This document shows positions 24,979-34,032 of a DNA stretch of 64,000 bases, piece after piece (the stretch's first letter is position 1; each line of letters starts with the position of its first letter). The position numbers and the translations under genes are program-made. Location of the stretch: NCBI GenBank assembly GCA_965659415.1, contig CBFHVA010000012.1:9954-73953 (forward strand). The letters are read 5' to 3'. The notes beneath the pieces were generated by a model that saw nothing but the letters and a program-made list of their open reading frames with translations, ran no database searches and was not told the DNA's origin. The DNA comes from Phaeocystidibacter sp965659415. GTDB lineage: Bacteria > Bacteroidota > Bacteroidia > Flavobacteriales > Schleiferiaceae.

Positions 24979-26002
24979 ATACCCTGTTCTTTGCTAGGTC
25001 GCTTTCATAAAGGGCAGCATACTTCTTTACCGTCTCTGAAATAGGTGTGTACTTCATCCCTAAAATCTCCACTGATTTCAAATGGCTGAATTCAACGATG
25101 GATTGAGCGGATTGGGCGGTTTCACGAGTAACCATGGGAGCGGTACCGAACAGCTTAGATCGAATCCATTCTAGACGCCATAAAAGTCCCATGACCCATT
25201 TTGGGGGTAAGATCGATGGAGCCGGTCTATTGTAAGCTGAGGTAATCCAATCAAATAGGGTTTTATACGGCAAGTTTTCACCAACAATCAAGAAGCGCTG
25301 GCTGAAAGCTCGTTGTTCGGTCACACGTATAAGGGCTTCTACTACATCCGCCACATCAACAAATCCTGTTTGACCTTGCGTGTAAAATTTAAAGCCGTGG
25401 TAAAATGTATGAAAGAATTTACTCGAGCCGCTTTTCCAGTTTCCGGGTCCAAGGATGATGGCGGGATTTACCATTCCGGCCTTGAGTCCTTCTTCAATAC
25501 CTCTCCAAATCTCGAGTTCCGCAGCGTACTTGCTTTCGGAATAAGTAGAATTGGTCGGTGAGTCTTTCCATTCCGTTTTTTCAGTCGTAACCTCACCTTG
25601 AGGAGCTCTCCCAAGCGCTGCAACCGAAGAAACGTGAATGAATGCGTCTACTTTGGCAGCTAATGCAGCATTGACCAGTAGTTTGGTCATTTTTGGGTTA
25701 CCTTCTAACATCAACTGTTTGTCGTCCGGCTGAAAGCTGACGATAGCTGCACAGTGATAGATGGTATGCACACCCTCCATGACTTGGTCTAAATCCACCA
25801 CGTCGAAGAGATCGGTTTGTACCCATTCAATCTTTTGCAGATAGGAATCTGGGTCATCCCACTGATAAGAAAAAATCTTGCGAGTACTTCCAAGGGAAGC
25901 CTCAGTGCGGTATGTTGCTCGAATGGACAACTCTCCTCGCGAAAGAAGCTCCCTTAACAAATGAGCACCTACCAAACCTGTTCCGCCGGTTACCAGAATC
26001 AT
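24977..26002 (-). CDS. NAD-dependent epimerase/dehydratase (extended SDR)
   Basis: 341 residues from ATG 26002, which puts the cofactor loop VTGGTGLVGAHL at residue 4 as usual; a frame starting 15 bases upstream exists. Catalytic features: HVSSVAALG and YSESKYAAE (Tyr-x3-Lys). The DTD-like region is HTIYHCAAIVSF. The family spans dihydroflavonol-reductase-like and 3-beta-HSD-like enzymes; substrate unknown. The C-terminal part has LPPKWVMGLLWRLEW, which may contact the membrane. Single gene, divergent from tyrS. Confidence 0.82.
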   Translation of the reverse strand: MILVTGGTGLVGAHLLRELLSRGELSIRATYRTEASLGSTRKIFSYQWDDPDSYLQKIEWVQTDLFDVVDLDQVMEGVHTIYHCAAIVSFQPDDKQLMLEGNPKMTKLLVNAALAAKVDAFIHVSSVAALGRAPQGEVTTEKTEWKDSPTNSTYSESKYAAELEIWRGIEEGLKAGMVNPAIILGPGNWKSGSSKFFHTFYHGFKFYTQGQTGFVDVADVVEALIRVTEQRAFSQRFLIVGENLPYKTLFDWITSAYNRPAPSILPPKWVMGLLWRLEWIRSKLFGTAPMVTRETAQSAQSIVEFSHLKSVEILGMKYTPISETVKKYAALYESDLAKNRV

Positions 26003-26075
26003 ACAGCGAAAATACATAAACCTGAAGGTTGAAAAAGGTACGGGGCGAAGTCTTTCTCCCTTTGCATTACTTACT

Positions 26076-26083
26076 TATTTTTG
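26076..26083 (+). promoter_or_regulatory. Putative -7 promoter box of tyrS
   Basis: TATTTTTG, an exact TAnnTTTG match, 29 bases before the ATG at 26112. A TTTC at 26053-26056 is at -33 spacing. Confidence 0.55.
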
Positions 26084-26111
26084 CGCCTACGTGTAACTGG
26101 AAATTAAGGTC

Positions 26112-27392
26112 ATGCCCACCAATTTTATCGAAGAACTGCGTTGGAGAAGAATGCTTCACGATGTAATGCCTGGAACAGAGGATTTGCTCAATTCAAAGAT
26201 GGTTAAAGGCTATATCGGTTTTGATCCAACTGCGGATAGTTTGGGTGTGGGGAACCTAGTACAGGTCATGATGCTCACTCATTTTCAGCGATGCGGACAT
26301 CAGCCCGTAGCCTTGGTAGGGGGTGCCACCGGAATGGTGGGTGATCCAAGTTTCAAATCAGCTGAGCGAAGCTTATTGGACAAGGAACAGCTCAATCACA
26401 ACCTGAATGCTCAGAAGCGCCAGCTTGAGAAATTCCTCGATTTCGAGAAGAAAGACAACCCAGCCGTGATGGTAAACAATTACGACTGGTTCAAAGATTG
26501 GACCTTTCTCGATTTTATTCGCGATGTAGGTAAGCACATAACCGTGAACTACATGTTGGCTAAAGATTCGGTAAAGTCGAGAATGGAAACAGGTATTTCA
26601 TTCACGGAGTTCAGCTATCAGCTCATTCAGGGCTACGACTTTTACCACCTCTGGAAAGAAGAAGGTACCCAATTACAGATGGGAGGATCGGATCAATGGG
26701 GGAATATTACCACGGGGACTGAGCTCGTTCGCCGAATGGGCGGAGGAGAGGCTTTTGCATTGACTACACCCCTCATCAAAAAGGCCGATGGAACAAAATT
26801 CGGCAAAAGTGAAGGAGGCAATGTTTGGCTAGATCCAGAAAGAACATCTCCATATCAGTTTTATCAGTTTTGGTTAAATGCAGCTGATGCAGATGTAGGG
26901 AACTACATTCGAATTTTTAGTGTGAAAGGACGAGAAGAGATTGAAGCTCTCGAAACTGAGCACGAAAAGGCACCGCATCTCCGTCTCTTGCAAAAAGCAT
27001 TAGCTGAAGAAATCACAGAACGCGTTCACAGCAAAGAGGATTTGAACAATGCCATACGAGCAAGTCAAATCTTATTTGGGAAGGCTACAGAAGAAGAATT
27101 GAGGTCCTTGGACAGCAGAACCCTACTTCAAGTATTTGACGGCGTTCCGCAGCATACCATTTCAAGAAGTGATCTCGATGAGCAGATAGGTATTGTTGAA
27201 TTCTTAGCCGAAAAAACCAATATCATGCCTTCGAAAGGGGAGGCGCGAAAAATGACCCAAGCCAACGGCATCTCTATCAATAAGAGCAAGGTCAACCTAG
27301 ATAAGAACCTTGGCGTGGCCGATTTATTGAACGAGCAATTTATCCTCGTTCAGAAGGGGAAGAAAAACTACTTCTTAGTTATTGTTGAGTAG
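26112..27392 (+). CDS. tyrS: Tyrosyl-tRNA synthetase
   Basis: 426 residues, full length class I synthetase. The N-terminal catalytic core starts YIGFDPTADSLGVGNLV (HIGH-equivalent region as GVGN), QLIQGYDFYHLW, GGSDQWGNITTG, and the KMSKS-equivalent KFGKSEGG. The S4 RNA-binding domain is C-terminal (about 355-426: PSKGEARKMTQANGISINKSK). Charges tRNA-Tyr. The 3' end overlaps the convergent DUF4296 gene by 14 bases. Confidence 0.96.
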   Translation: MPTNFIEELRWRRMLHDVMPGTEDLLNSKMVKGYIGFDPTADSLGVGNLVQVMMLTHFQRCGHQPVALVGGATGMVGDPSFKSAERSLLDKEQLNHNLNAQKRQLEKFLDFEKKDNPAVMVNNYDWFKDWTFLDFIRDVGKHITVNYMLAKDSVKSRMETGISFTEFSYQLIQGYDFYHLWKEEGTQLQMGGSDQWGNITTGTELVRRMGGGEAFALTTPLIKKADGTKFGKSEGGNVWLDPERTSPYQFYQFWLNAADADVGNYIRIFSVKGREEIEALETEHEKAPHLRLLQKALAEEITERVHSKEDLNNAIRASQILFGKATEEELRSLDSRTLLQVFDGVPQHTISRSDLDEQIGIVEFLAEKTNIMPSKGEARKMTQANGISINKSKVNLDKNLGVADLLNEQFILVQKGKKNYFLVIVE

Positions 27393-27792
27393 TATCAGCC
27401 AGGTCCTCCTCCCAGTTTGGTGATTGGTACTGGCGTAGCTGCTCTCCAATGTGTATCTCGCGCAGATTCAAGCTGTCGATGACCACATCGTACATGTCCG
27501 TCATGATGGTCGGGAAATGACTGTAGTACTTGAAGTTAGTGTCGTACTGAGCCTTGGTTACCTCATACTTTGCGTATAGGGCGTCGTAGTAATCTTTTGC
27601 CGGAACAGTATCTCCTAATATTCGGGTGCCAGATCTTGCACCTTCAATGATGTGGACATCAATCAACATCTGCGTCATTGTCTCCTCTGAAATCAGATCA
27701 TCGGGCGCCTCCTTTTTGTAATGAGCCTCAACGGGCTCACATGAGGTGAGTAAAATGCCCAAACCGATATAGAGAAGAAGTGTTTTTTGCAA
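27379..27792 (-). CDS. DUF4296 lipoprotein
   Basis: 137 residues. Lipoprotein signal with lipobox LLTSC (lipid Cys at about 18). The mature part contains the DUF4296 pattern: LISEETMTQMLIDVHIIEGAR, then YYDALYAKYEVTKAQYDTNFKYYSHFPTIM. This helical domain is Bacteroidota-specific and lies next to dihydroorotase in many genomes, as here (11 bases after pyrC). Function unknown; envelope location is inferred. Confidence 0.85.
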   Translation of the reverse strand: MQKTLLLYIGLGILLTSCEPVEAHYKKEAPDDLISEETMTQMLIDVHIIEGARSGTRILGDTVPAKDYYDALYAKYEVTKAQYDTNFKYYSHFPTIMTDMYDVVIDSLNLREIHIGEQLRQYQSPNWEEDLADTTQQ

Positions 27793-27803
27793 AGGGATAG
27801 ATA

Positions 27804-29150
27804 TTAATCGCGGTCGTATACCATTCGCTGACCCATCACCGATTCGTCGAACTGACCTTTGCGGTAAACGAGATTACCATTGACAAAAGTATGTGAAACA
27901 CGCGCTTTAAATGTACTCCCTTCGAATGGTGACCAGCCGCACTTCGACAAGGTATTCTCTTCGTTTACCGTCCAAGGGCGCGATGGCTCTACCAAGACAA
28001 GGTCGGCGTGGTATCCTTCACGGATGAAGCCACGTTCCTGAATTCTAAAGAGCTTGGCAGGGTTGTGGCAGAGCTTTTCAACAAGCTTCTCCATGCTGAT
28101 GGTCCCATTGTTTACGAACTCCATGAGTGCAACTAAGGCATGTTGAACCAAAGGACCACCGCTTGGGGCCGAAGTATATGGATTCGCTTTTTCTTCTTTG
28201 GTATGAGGAGCATGATCAGTCGCAATCACGTCAATTCTATCGTCTAGCACTGCCTCCCAAATCTTCAATCGATCTTCCTCCGTTTTAACCGCTGGATTCC
28301 ACTTGATAAGTGAGCCTTTTGCATCGTAATGGGTGTCGTTAAACCAAAGGTGGTGAACACAAGCTTCACTCGTTATTCGCTTTTCTTCGAGCGAGATTGA
28401 ATTATCGAACAAGTCGGTTTCAACACCCGTGGAAATGTGATACACGTGCAAACGTGAATTGTGCTTCTTGGCCAGCTCAACCGCGGAAGAACTACTTAGC
28501 AAACAAGCTTCTTCACTGCGGATGATAGGGTGGAATCTCATCGGAATATCATCTCCGTATTCGGACTTGTACTTTTCCAGATTCGTACGAATGGTTTCCT
28601 CGTCCTCACAATGCGTAATCAATTGAAGGTCGACCTCTGAAAAAATTCGTTCAAGCGCCTTCCTATCGTCAACCAACATGTTGCCCGTGCTGGATCCCAT
28701 GAAGATTTTCACGCCTGGAATGGTGCGTTTATCTACCTTGAGAAGTTCCTCAATATTGTTATTGGTGGCGCCAATATTGAAGCCATAGTTCGCCAAAGAA
28801 ACCTCCGAGGCCCGCTGAAACTTTTGCTCGACTAAATCAACCGTAGTCGCTTGAGGAACGGTGTTAGGTTGCTCGATGTATGAAGTGATTCCTCCGGCTA
28901 CGGCGGCTTTTGCCTCGGTGTAAATCTCCGATTTGTGAGTCAACCCTGGCTCGCGGAAGTGCACCTGGTCATCGATCACTCCAGGAATGAGGTACATTCC
29001 GTGGGCGTCTATGAGTTTTACATTTCCATTCTTTGGGGAGATATGACGATCAACTCGCGCAATTCGTCCATTCTCGATCAGTACATCGCCTTCTTGGATT
29101 TCTCCTTCATTGACGATGCGTGCGTTTTTGATTAGGGTGGCGTTGGTCAT
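27804..29150 (-). CDS. pyrC: Dihydroorotase
   Basis: 448 residues, amidohydrolase fold, type I DHOase. Visible: VIDDQVHFREPG (substrate Arg66; the metal HxH of most relatives appears as Gln62-Val-His64), the metal-bridging Lys in GVKIFMGSSTGN, THCEDEE, VYHISTG and ATDHAPHT (catalytic Asp). Converts carbamoyl aspartate to dihydroorotate in pyrimidine synthesis. I believe the Gln variant is shared by Bacteroidota relatives. It is followed by DUF4296 and preceded by a glycosyltransferase, the usual flavobacterial order. A near-match box GACCTTTG lies about 30 bases upstream of the start. Confidence 0.92.
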   Translation of the reverse strand: MTNATLIKNARIVNEGEIQEGDVLIENGRIARVDRHISPKNGNVKLIDAHGMYLIPGVIDDQVHFREPGLTHKSEIYTEAKAAVAGGITSYIEQPNTVPQATTVDLVEQKFQRASEVSLANYGFNIGATNNNIEELLKVDKRTIPGVKIFMGSSTGNMLVDDRKALERIFSEVDLQLITHCEDEETIRTNLEKYKSEYGDDIPMRFHPIIRSEEACLLSSSSAVELAKKHNSRLHVYHISTGVETDLFDNSISLEEKRITSEACVHHLWFNDTHYDAKGSLIKWNPAVKTEEDRLKIWEAVLDDRIDVIATDHAPHTKEEKANPYTSAPSGGPLVQHALVALMEFVNNGTISMEKLVEKLCHNPAKLFRIQERGFIREGYHADLVLVEPSRPWTVNEENTLSKCGWSPFEGSTFKARVSHTFVNGNLVYRKGQFDESVMGQRMVYDRD

Positions 29151-29207
29151 GACCTGCTCTTTCGCTTTTTAGAGGGGGATGCAAAGGTCTGAAAAACACG
29201 GAAAATA

Positions 29208-29933
29208 TCAGTACTCTCTGCCTATTAGATTGTCTATTTTTAATCGGATGACTCCGAATATGGCCTCTTTTACAATGCCCCGCGTCATTTTGGATTGACC
29301 AGCAGTACGATCAGTAAAAATTACTGGGACTTCCTCAATTGTAAATCCGTGCTTCCACGCTTTGAACTTCATTTCAATTTGGAACGCATAGCCTACAAAT
29401 CGAATTTTGGAGAGGTTGATTTTTTCAAGCACCTCTCTGCGGTAGCATTTATATCCCGCGGTAGTGTCGAATACAGGGAGTCCTGTAACGAAGCGTACAT
29501 ATTTGCTGGCAAAAAACGACAGTAGAACTCGGCTCATAGGCCAATTCACCACATTCACTCCGCGCACGTATCTCGAGCCAATACTCAACTGTGCATCTCC
29601 TTCGCATGCTTCACGAAGACGGATGAGATCGGCTGGATCGTGCGAAAAGTCAGCGTCCATTTCAAAAATGAACTCGTAATCATGTTGAAGCGCCCAGCGA
29701 AAGCCGTGGATGTAAGCTGTTCCAAGTCCGTGTTTTCCCATTCGCTCTTCAAGAAACAATCGATCGGGAAACTCTTTTTGAATCGTGCGTACAATATCGC
29801 CTGTGCCATCCGGAGAGGAATCATCTACAATCAACACATGAAAGCCATGCGGTTGATCGAGTACAGCGCGAAGGATGTTCTCGATGTTCTCACGTTCGTT
29901 GTAGGTAGGAATGATGACAAGTGACTGCGACAC
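29208..29933 (-). CDS. Polyprenol monophosphomannose synthase-type GT2 glycosyltransferase
   Basis: 241 residues from GTG 29933 (VSQSLVIIPTYNE), chosen because the promoter box at 29959-29966 lies inside the longer frame that begins at 29993. GT2 fold: IIPTYNERENI, VDDSSPDGTGD, metal site EMDADFSHDP, and YKCYRREVLEKI plus FQIEMKFKAW typical of dolichol/polyprenol-phosphate mannose synthases. Transfers a sugar from GDP-mannose (probably) to polyprenyl phosphate at the inner membrane for lipid-linked glycan synthesis. No C-terminal membrane domain. Confidence 0.85.
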   Translation of the reverse strand: MSQSLVIIPTYNERENIENILRAVLDQPHGFHVLIVDDSSPDGTGDIVRTIQKEFPDRLFLEERMGKHGLGTAYIHGFRWALQHDYEFIFEMDADFSHDPADLIRLREACEGDAQLSIGSRYVRGVNVVNWPMSRVLLSFFASKYVRFVTGLPVFDTTAGYKCYRREVLEKINLSKIRFVGYAFQIEMKFKAWKHGFTIEEVPVIFTDRTAGQSKMTRGIVKEAIFGVIRLKIDNLIGREY

Positions 29934-29958
29934 GAATTTCTTTTCAAAAAATGAAGCG

Positions 29959-29988
29959 CAAAAATAGGTTTTCTGAAATAGACACAAA
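29959..29988 (-). promoter_or_regulatory. Promoter of the glycosyltransferase-pyrC region
   Basis: On the minus strand, TATTTTTG at 29959-29966 with TTTG at 29985-29988, 18 bases apart. Supports the GTG start at 29933. Confidence 0.55.
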
Positions 29989-30047
29989 GCCAACGAAACG
30001 TGAAGGCCTGCAATTGATTTTGGTATCTTGGCTCCAAACAGATTTTG

Positions 30048-32849
30048 ATGAACGATTCCGATAAAAAGCTATTCCTTTTAGATGCCTATGCACTTATTTT
30101 CCGGGCTTATTTTGCCTTTGCTCGAAACCCTCGCGTGACGAGTAAGGGAATGGACACTTCGGCCATTTATGGATTCACGACCGCACTTTTGGACGTGCTA
30201 AACAAGGAGAATCCCTCGCATATAGCCGTTGTTTTTGATATGAAGGGTCCTACGAAAAGGCATGAGATGTACGAAGAGTACAAGGCCAATCGCGACGAGA
30301 CTCCAGAAGCTATTAAAATTGCGGTACCCTACATTCAGCGCGTTTTAGATGCCTTTCGGATTCCATATGTAGGTGTGGAAGGCTATGAGGCAGATGATGT
30401 AATTGGTACCCTGGCCAAACAGGCTGAGAAAGAAGGATTCACGACCTATATGATGACCCCAGATAAGGATTTTGGACAACTGGTGTCCGATCATATTTTC
30501 ATGTATAAACCACCGCGCGGTGGTGGGAAAGCGGAAGTGATGGGTCCGAAGGAAATCTGTGAGAAATGGGATATTGAGAATGTCGACCAAGTTGTAGATA
30601 TTCTAGGTATGATGGGCGATTCCGCCGATAACATCCCTGGATTACCCGGTGTAGGAGAGAAAACGGCGGTTAAACTCCTCAAAGAATATGGCTCTATGGA
30701 GAAGGTGCTCGAAAATGCACATGAAATCAAAGGGAAACTTGGAGAGAAAATACGCGACAATGCGGATTTAGGTCGCCTGAGTAAAGAACTTGCTCGCATT
30801 TGGATTGACGCTCCTATTGAACTTTCCAAAACAGATATCAATCGTGACCCCATCGATGAAGAGCAGTTGAAAGCGGTTTTTGAAGAACTCGAGTTTCGGA
30901 CGTTAGCCAAACGGATTCTCGATGTCGAAATCAAGAAAAGCACTGGCGCCTCTGTTGTGAAGCAGGTAGGTGATCAAATGGATTTGTTTGGTGGTGGCGG
31001 TGAAACTAGCGCAGAATCGACTTCAGGCGATGAGGTGGGCAGCTTGGAAAATACCGAGCACCACTATCAGAAAGTGGATGACGCCATGGGAATCCAACTT
31101 TTGGTGAAGAAGTTGCTCAAGCAATCAGCCGTGTGTTTTGATACGGAAACTACATCGTTGGATACCCTCAAGGCGGAACTCGTGGGTGTTGCATTCAGTT
31201 TCGATGCTCATAAGGCCTATTATATTCCCATTTCTTCTGACCCCAAAGAAGCTCAAGAAAGAGTGGATCTATTGAAGCCGTTCTTCTCAGATGATAAGGT
31301 GGAGAAAGTTGCACAAAACCTCAAGTATGATATGAAGGTTTTGAAAAAGTACGGGGTGGAAATAGCCGGCCCGTTGTTCGATACCATGTTGGCCCATTAT
31401 TTATTGCAGCCTGATATGCGCCACAACATGGATTTTCTCGCCGAAACGTACTTGAATTATCGTCCCATGTCAATTGAAAAATTGATCGGTAAGAAAGGTA
31501 AGCAACAAGGAAGTATGCGTGATGTGGAAGTAGATCGCGTGGTGGAATACGCAGGTGAAGATGCCGATATCACCTTTCAACTTTACCAAGCCTTCAAGCC
31601 CGGGTTGACCGAAGGAGGGGTGCAGGATGTATTCTCAAAAGTAGAAACACCACTGGTGCCCGTGCTCGCCCAAATGGAGTTTGAGGGAGTAAAAGTGGAT
31701 GTGGATGCCTTGAAGAGCTATAGTTCGGCGTTGCAATCGGAGCTTGAGTCTCTCGAGAAATCCATCATTGAGGAAGCGGGAACACCGTTTAATATTGGAT
31801 CACCGCGACAGCTTGGAGAAATCCTTTTTGGCAAGCTTCAATTGATGGAGAAGCCGAAGAAAACGAAAAGCGGACAGTATTCAACATCGGAAGATATCTT
31901 GGTTCAGATAGCAGATAAACATCCAATCGTAGGCATGGTGCTCGATTGGCGTCAAATTGGAAAGTTGAAGAGTACGTATGTGGATGCCCTACCTGAGCTG
32001 GTCAATGCAGAAACGGGTCGAATACACTCAACTTTCAATCAAACCGTTGCGGCCACTGGTCGATTGAGCAGCATGAATCCCAATTTGCAGAACATTCCCA
32101 TTCGCACGGATCGTGGCAAAAAGGTTCGAGGAATGTTTATCCCAAGAGGAGAAGAATATACACTGTTGGCAGCGGATTATAGTCAGATTGAGCTACGCAT
32201 TATAGCTGCATTGAGTGGTGATGAAGCGATGATTTCGGCTTTCAAGAACGGCGAAGATATCCACGCAGCCACCGCCTCCAAAGTGTTTGATGTGCCTTTG
32301 GATGAAGTGACTCGGGAGCAACGAAGCCATGCCAAAACGGTTAACTTCGGAATCATCTACGGTGTTTCTGCCTTTGGATTGAGTCAACAGACCAACTTAT
32401 CTCGAATGGAAGCGAAAGAAGTGATTGAAGCTTACTTCAGAACTTATCCAGGTGTGAGGGATTATATAGATAGCCAAGTAGAACTCGCGAGAGAGCAAGG
32501 CTATGTACAAACCATTACAGGTAGGAGACGCTATTTGAAGGACATCAATAGTCGCAATGCGGTGGTGAGAGGTCATGCCGAGAGAAATGCCGTTAACGCT
32601 CCCATTCAAGGTTCCGCGGCCGATGTCATCAAATTGGCGATGATAAAAATTCACGATGAGATGAAGAAGCGGAGCATGAAGAGCAAGATGATTTTGCAAG
32701 TGCACGATGAACTGGTATTCGACGCCCACAATGATGAAATTCAAGAGCTTACGAAACTCACAGTTGAATTAATGGAGTCCGCTTATGAACTTTCTGTACC
32801 TCTTGAGGTTGACACGGGCATTGGTTCAAACTGGCTGGAGGCTCATTAA
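30048..32849 (+). CDS. polA: DNA polymerase I
   Basis: 933 residues from ATG 30048. Three domains are present: 5'-3' exonuclease (about 1-300; DDVIGTLA, GDSADNIPGLPGVGEKTA), 3'-5' exonuclease (about 350-530; VCFDTETTSLD with intact DxE and later AGEDADIT), and polymerase (about 560-933) with motif A DYSQIELRI, motif B RSHAKTVNFGIIYG and motif C QVHDELVF. All exonuclease acidic residues that I can see are intact, so proofreading is expected. Fills gaps and removes RNA primers. Single gene. Confidence 0.96.
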   Translation: MNDSDKKLFLLDAYALIFRAYFAFARNPRVTSKGMDTSAIYGFTTALLDVLNKENPSHIAVVFDMKGPTKRHEMYEEYKANRDETPEAIKIAVPYIQRVLDAFRIPYVGVEGYEADDVIGTLAKQAEKEGFTTYMMTPDKDFGQLVSDHIFMYKPPRGGGKAEVMGPKEICEKWDIENVDQVVDILGMMGDSADNIPGLPGVGEKTAVKLLKEYGSMEKVLENAHEIKGKLGEKIRDNADLGRLSKELARIWIDAPIELSKTDINRDPIDEEQLKAVFEELEFRTLAKRILDVEIKKSTGASVVKQVGDQMDLFGGGGETSAESTSGDEVGSLENTEHHYQKVDDAMGIQLLVKKLLKQSAVCFDTETTSLDTLKAELVGVAFSFDAHKAYYIPISSDPKEAQERVDLLKPFFSDDKVEKVAQNLKYDMKVLKKYGVEIAGPLFDTMLAHYLLQPDMRHNMDFLAETYLNYRPMSIEKLIGKKGKQQGSMRDVEVDRVVEYAGEDADITFQLYQAFKPGLTEGGVQDVFSKVETPLVPVLAQMEFEGVKVDVDALKSYSSALQSELESLEKSIIEEAGTPFNIGSPRQLGEILFGKLQLMEKPKKTKSGQYSTSEDILVQIADKHPIVGMVLDWRQIGKLKSTYVDALPELVNAETGRIHSTFNQTVAATGRLSSMNPNLQNIPIRTDRGKKVRGMFIPRGEEYTLLAADYSQIELRIIAALSGDEAMISAFKNGEDIHAATASKVFDVPLDEVTREQRSHAKTVNFGIIYGVSAFGLSQQTNLSRMEAKEVIEAYFRTYPGVRDYIDSQVELAREQGYVQTITGRRRYLKDINSRNAVVRGHAERNAVNAPIQGSAADVIKLAMIKIHDEMKKRSMKSKMILQVHDELVFDAHNDEIQELTKLTVELMESAYELSVPLEVDTGIGSNWLEAH

Positions 32850-32929
32850 CAGTAGGCAATTACGCACAACGCCTTTGTTAGTCCAACCACTTTTGTATCT
32901 TAACCGAGTTATTTCTTAAAAACATCAAA

Positions 32930-33874
32930 ATGAAGAAACTTTACACTTTGACAGCGGCTCTTCTAGTAGCTGGAACCGCATTTGGTCAACGCGCTACTGG
33001 TGAGTTGAGAACTTTTGAAAACGCACCCAACATCACCATGACTCAAGCTGAGTCTGTAATTGATACCGTTTCTCCAACAATTTCATGTGCATCCCCTGCC
33101 CCAGCATTGCTAGCTTCCAGCAATGGAGGTTATGTATCGGGCACCAACGGATATGGTGACTTGGAGAAAGGGGTAATTTTTGCAGCTCCAGCTTCTGGTT
33201 ATGATATTACGAATGCACTTATCGTATTTGGTGCAAAAGAGCAGGTTTCGAACGGCAGTATCGTAGCATATGTTTACCCAGTTGACACTGCAGCGGGTAC
33301 CATTGGTGCAGCGGTAGCCACTTCAGATCCAGTTTCTATTTCTAATATCGATACGTCTTTGGCATTCACTGAATTCAGCTTCAGCTCGCCAGCTTTCCTT
33401 ACCGGAGTTTACATTCTTTCTGTAGAAGTTGACAACGGAAGTGATACAGTAGGTGTTTTGCACACGCAGGATGGTTGCGGTGGTGGAACTGCTGTTGAAA
33501 AGTGGAGCGATGGTAGCTGGTATGCCATGGCTGATCCAAGTGGATGGGGCGCTGACGTGCAGTTCTATATGTTCGCTGTAACCGATGTGAATGTGAGCAC
33601 GGAAGAAAACGTTCTTTCTCCAACTACAGTTAAGGCTTTCCCTAACCCTGCCAATGAGGTAGTGAATATTATTTACGACCTAAATTCAAATGCTGATGTA
33701 TCAATCCGCATCATGGATATTCAAGGTCGCGTAGTAAGCGAGATTAATGAAAACCAAACGGCTGGTGGTCAGTTTATCGAAGTGAATACTTCGGAGCTTT
33801 CTGCTGGAACGTACTTCTACACAGTACAAGGCGGTGATCAAACTTTGAACGGTAAGTTCGTAGTTCGCCACTAA
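32930..33874 (+). CDS. Secreted protein with T9SS type A C-terminal sorting domain
   Basis: 314 residues. Signal peptide (KKLYTLTAALLVAGTAFGQ). A central beta-rich region (about 50-215) of unknown fold, Ala/Ser/Thr/Gly rich, has two close Cys in the precursor (ISCASPAP and QDGCGGG). A linker is followed by a typical T9SS CTD of about 80 residues: VKAFPNPANEVVNIIYDL, ADVSIRIMDIQGRVV, LSAGTYFYTVQ, ending LNGKFVVRH. It is exported across the outer membrane by T9SS. Role unknown, possibly a surface or adhesin protein. A strong terminator follows. Confidence 0.85.
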   Translation: MKKLYTLTAALLVAGTAFGQRATGELRTFENAPNITMTQAESVIDTVSPTISCASPAPALLASSNGGYVSGTNGYGDLEKGVIFAAPASGYDITNALIVFGAKEQVSNGSIVAYVYPVDTAAGTIGAAVATSDPVSISNIDTSLAFTEFSFSSPAFLTGVYILSVEVDNGSDTVGVLHTQDGCGGGTAVEKWSDGSWYAMADPSGWGADVQFYMFAVTDVNVSTEENVLSPTTVKAFPNPANEVVNIIYDLNSNADVSIRIMDIQGRVVSEINENQTAGGQFIEVNTSELSAGTYFYTVQGGDQTLNGKFVVRH

Positions 33875-33897
33875 GAGCGAAAAACTGCCCAATATTG

Positions 33898-33929
33898 AAA
33901 GCCGCTTCGAGCAATCGAAGCGGCTTTTT
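33898..33929 (+). terminator. Rho-independent terminator
   Basis: A 13-bp perfect stem AAAGCCGCTTCGA / TCGAAGCGGCTTT with loop GCAA, followed by a T-run. It ends the T9SS cargo transcript. Confidence 0.9.
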
Positions 33930-34006
33930 CTTTGTCGTTCATTCGAGAACGTTACATAGCGAAGAATAATAACACCACTTCGCATTTCTACCTCATTGAG
34001 AACCAC

Positions 34007-34014
34007 TACTTTTG
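34007..34014 (+). promoter_or_regulatory. Putative -7 promoter box of typA
   Basis: TACTTTTG, exact TAnnTTTG match, 19 bases before the ATG at 34033. The -33 element is weak (ATTTC near 33984). The box overlaps an upstream in-frame TTG at 34012, ruling that start out. Confidence 0.5.
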
Positions 34015-34032
34015 CCGGCTCAATACAATTGT

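Noticed and set aside
30491..30943. 150-codon minus-strand frame opposite polA
   Set aside because: Antisense shadow of the exonuclease domain with Ser-rich composition.
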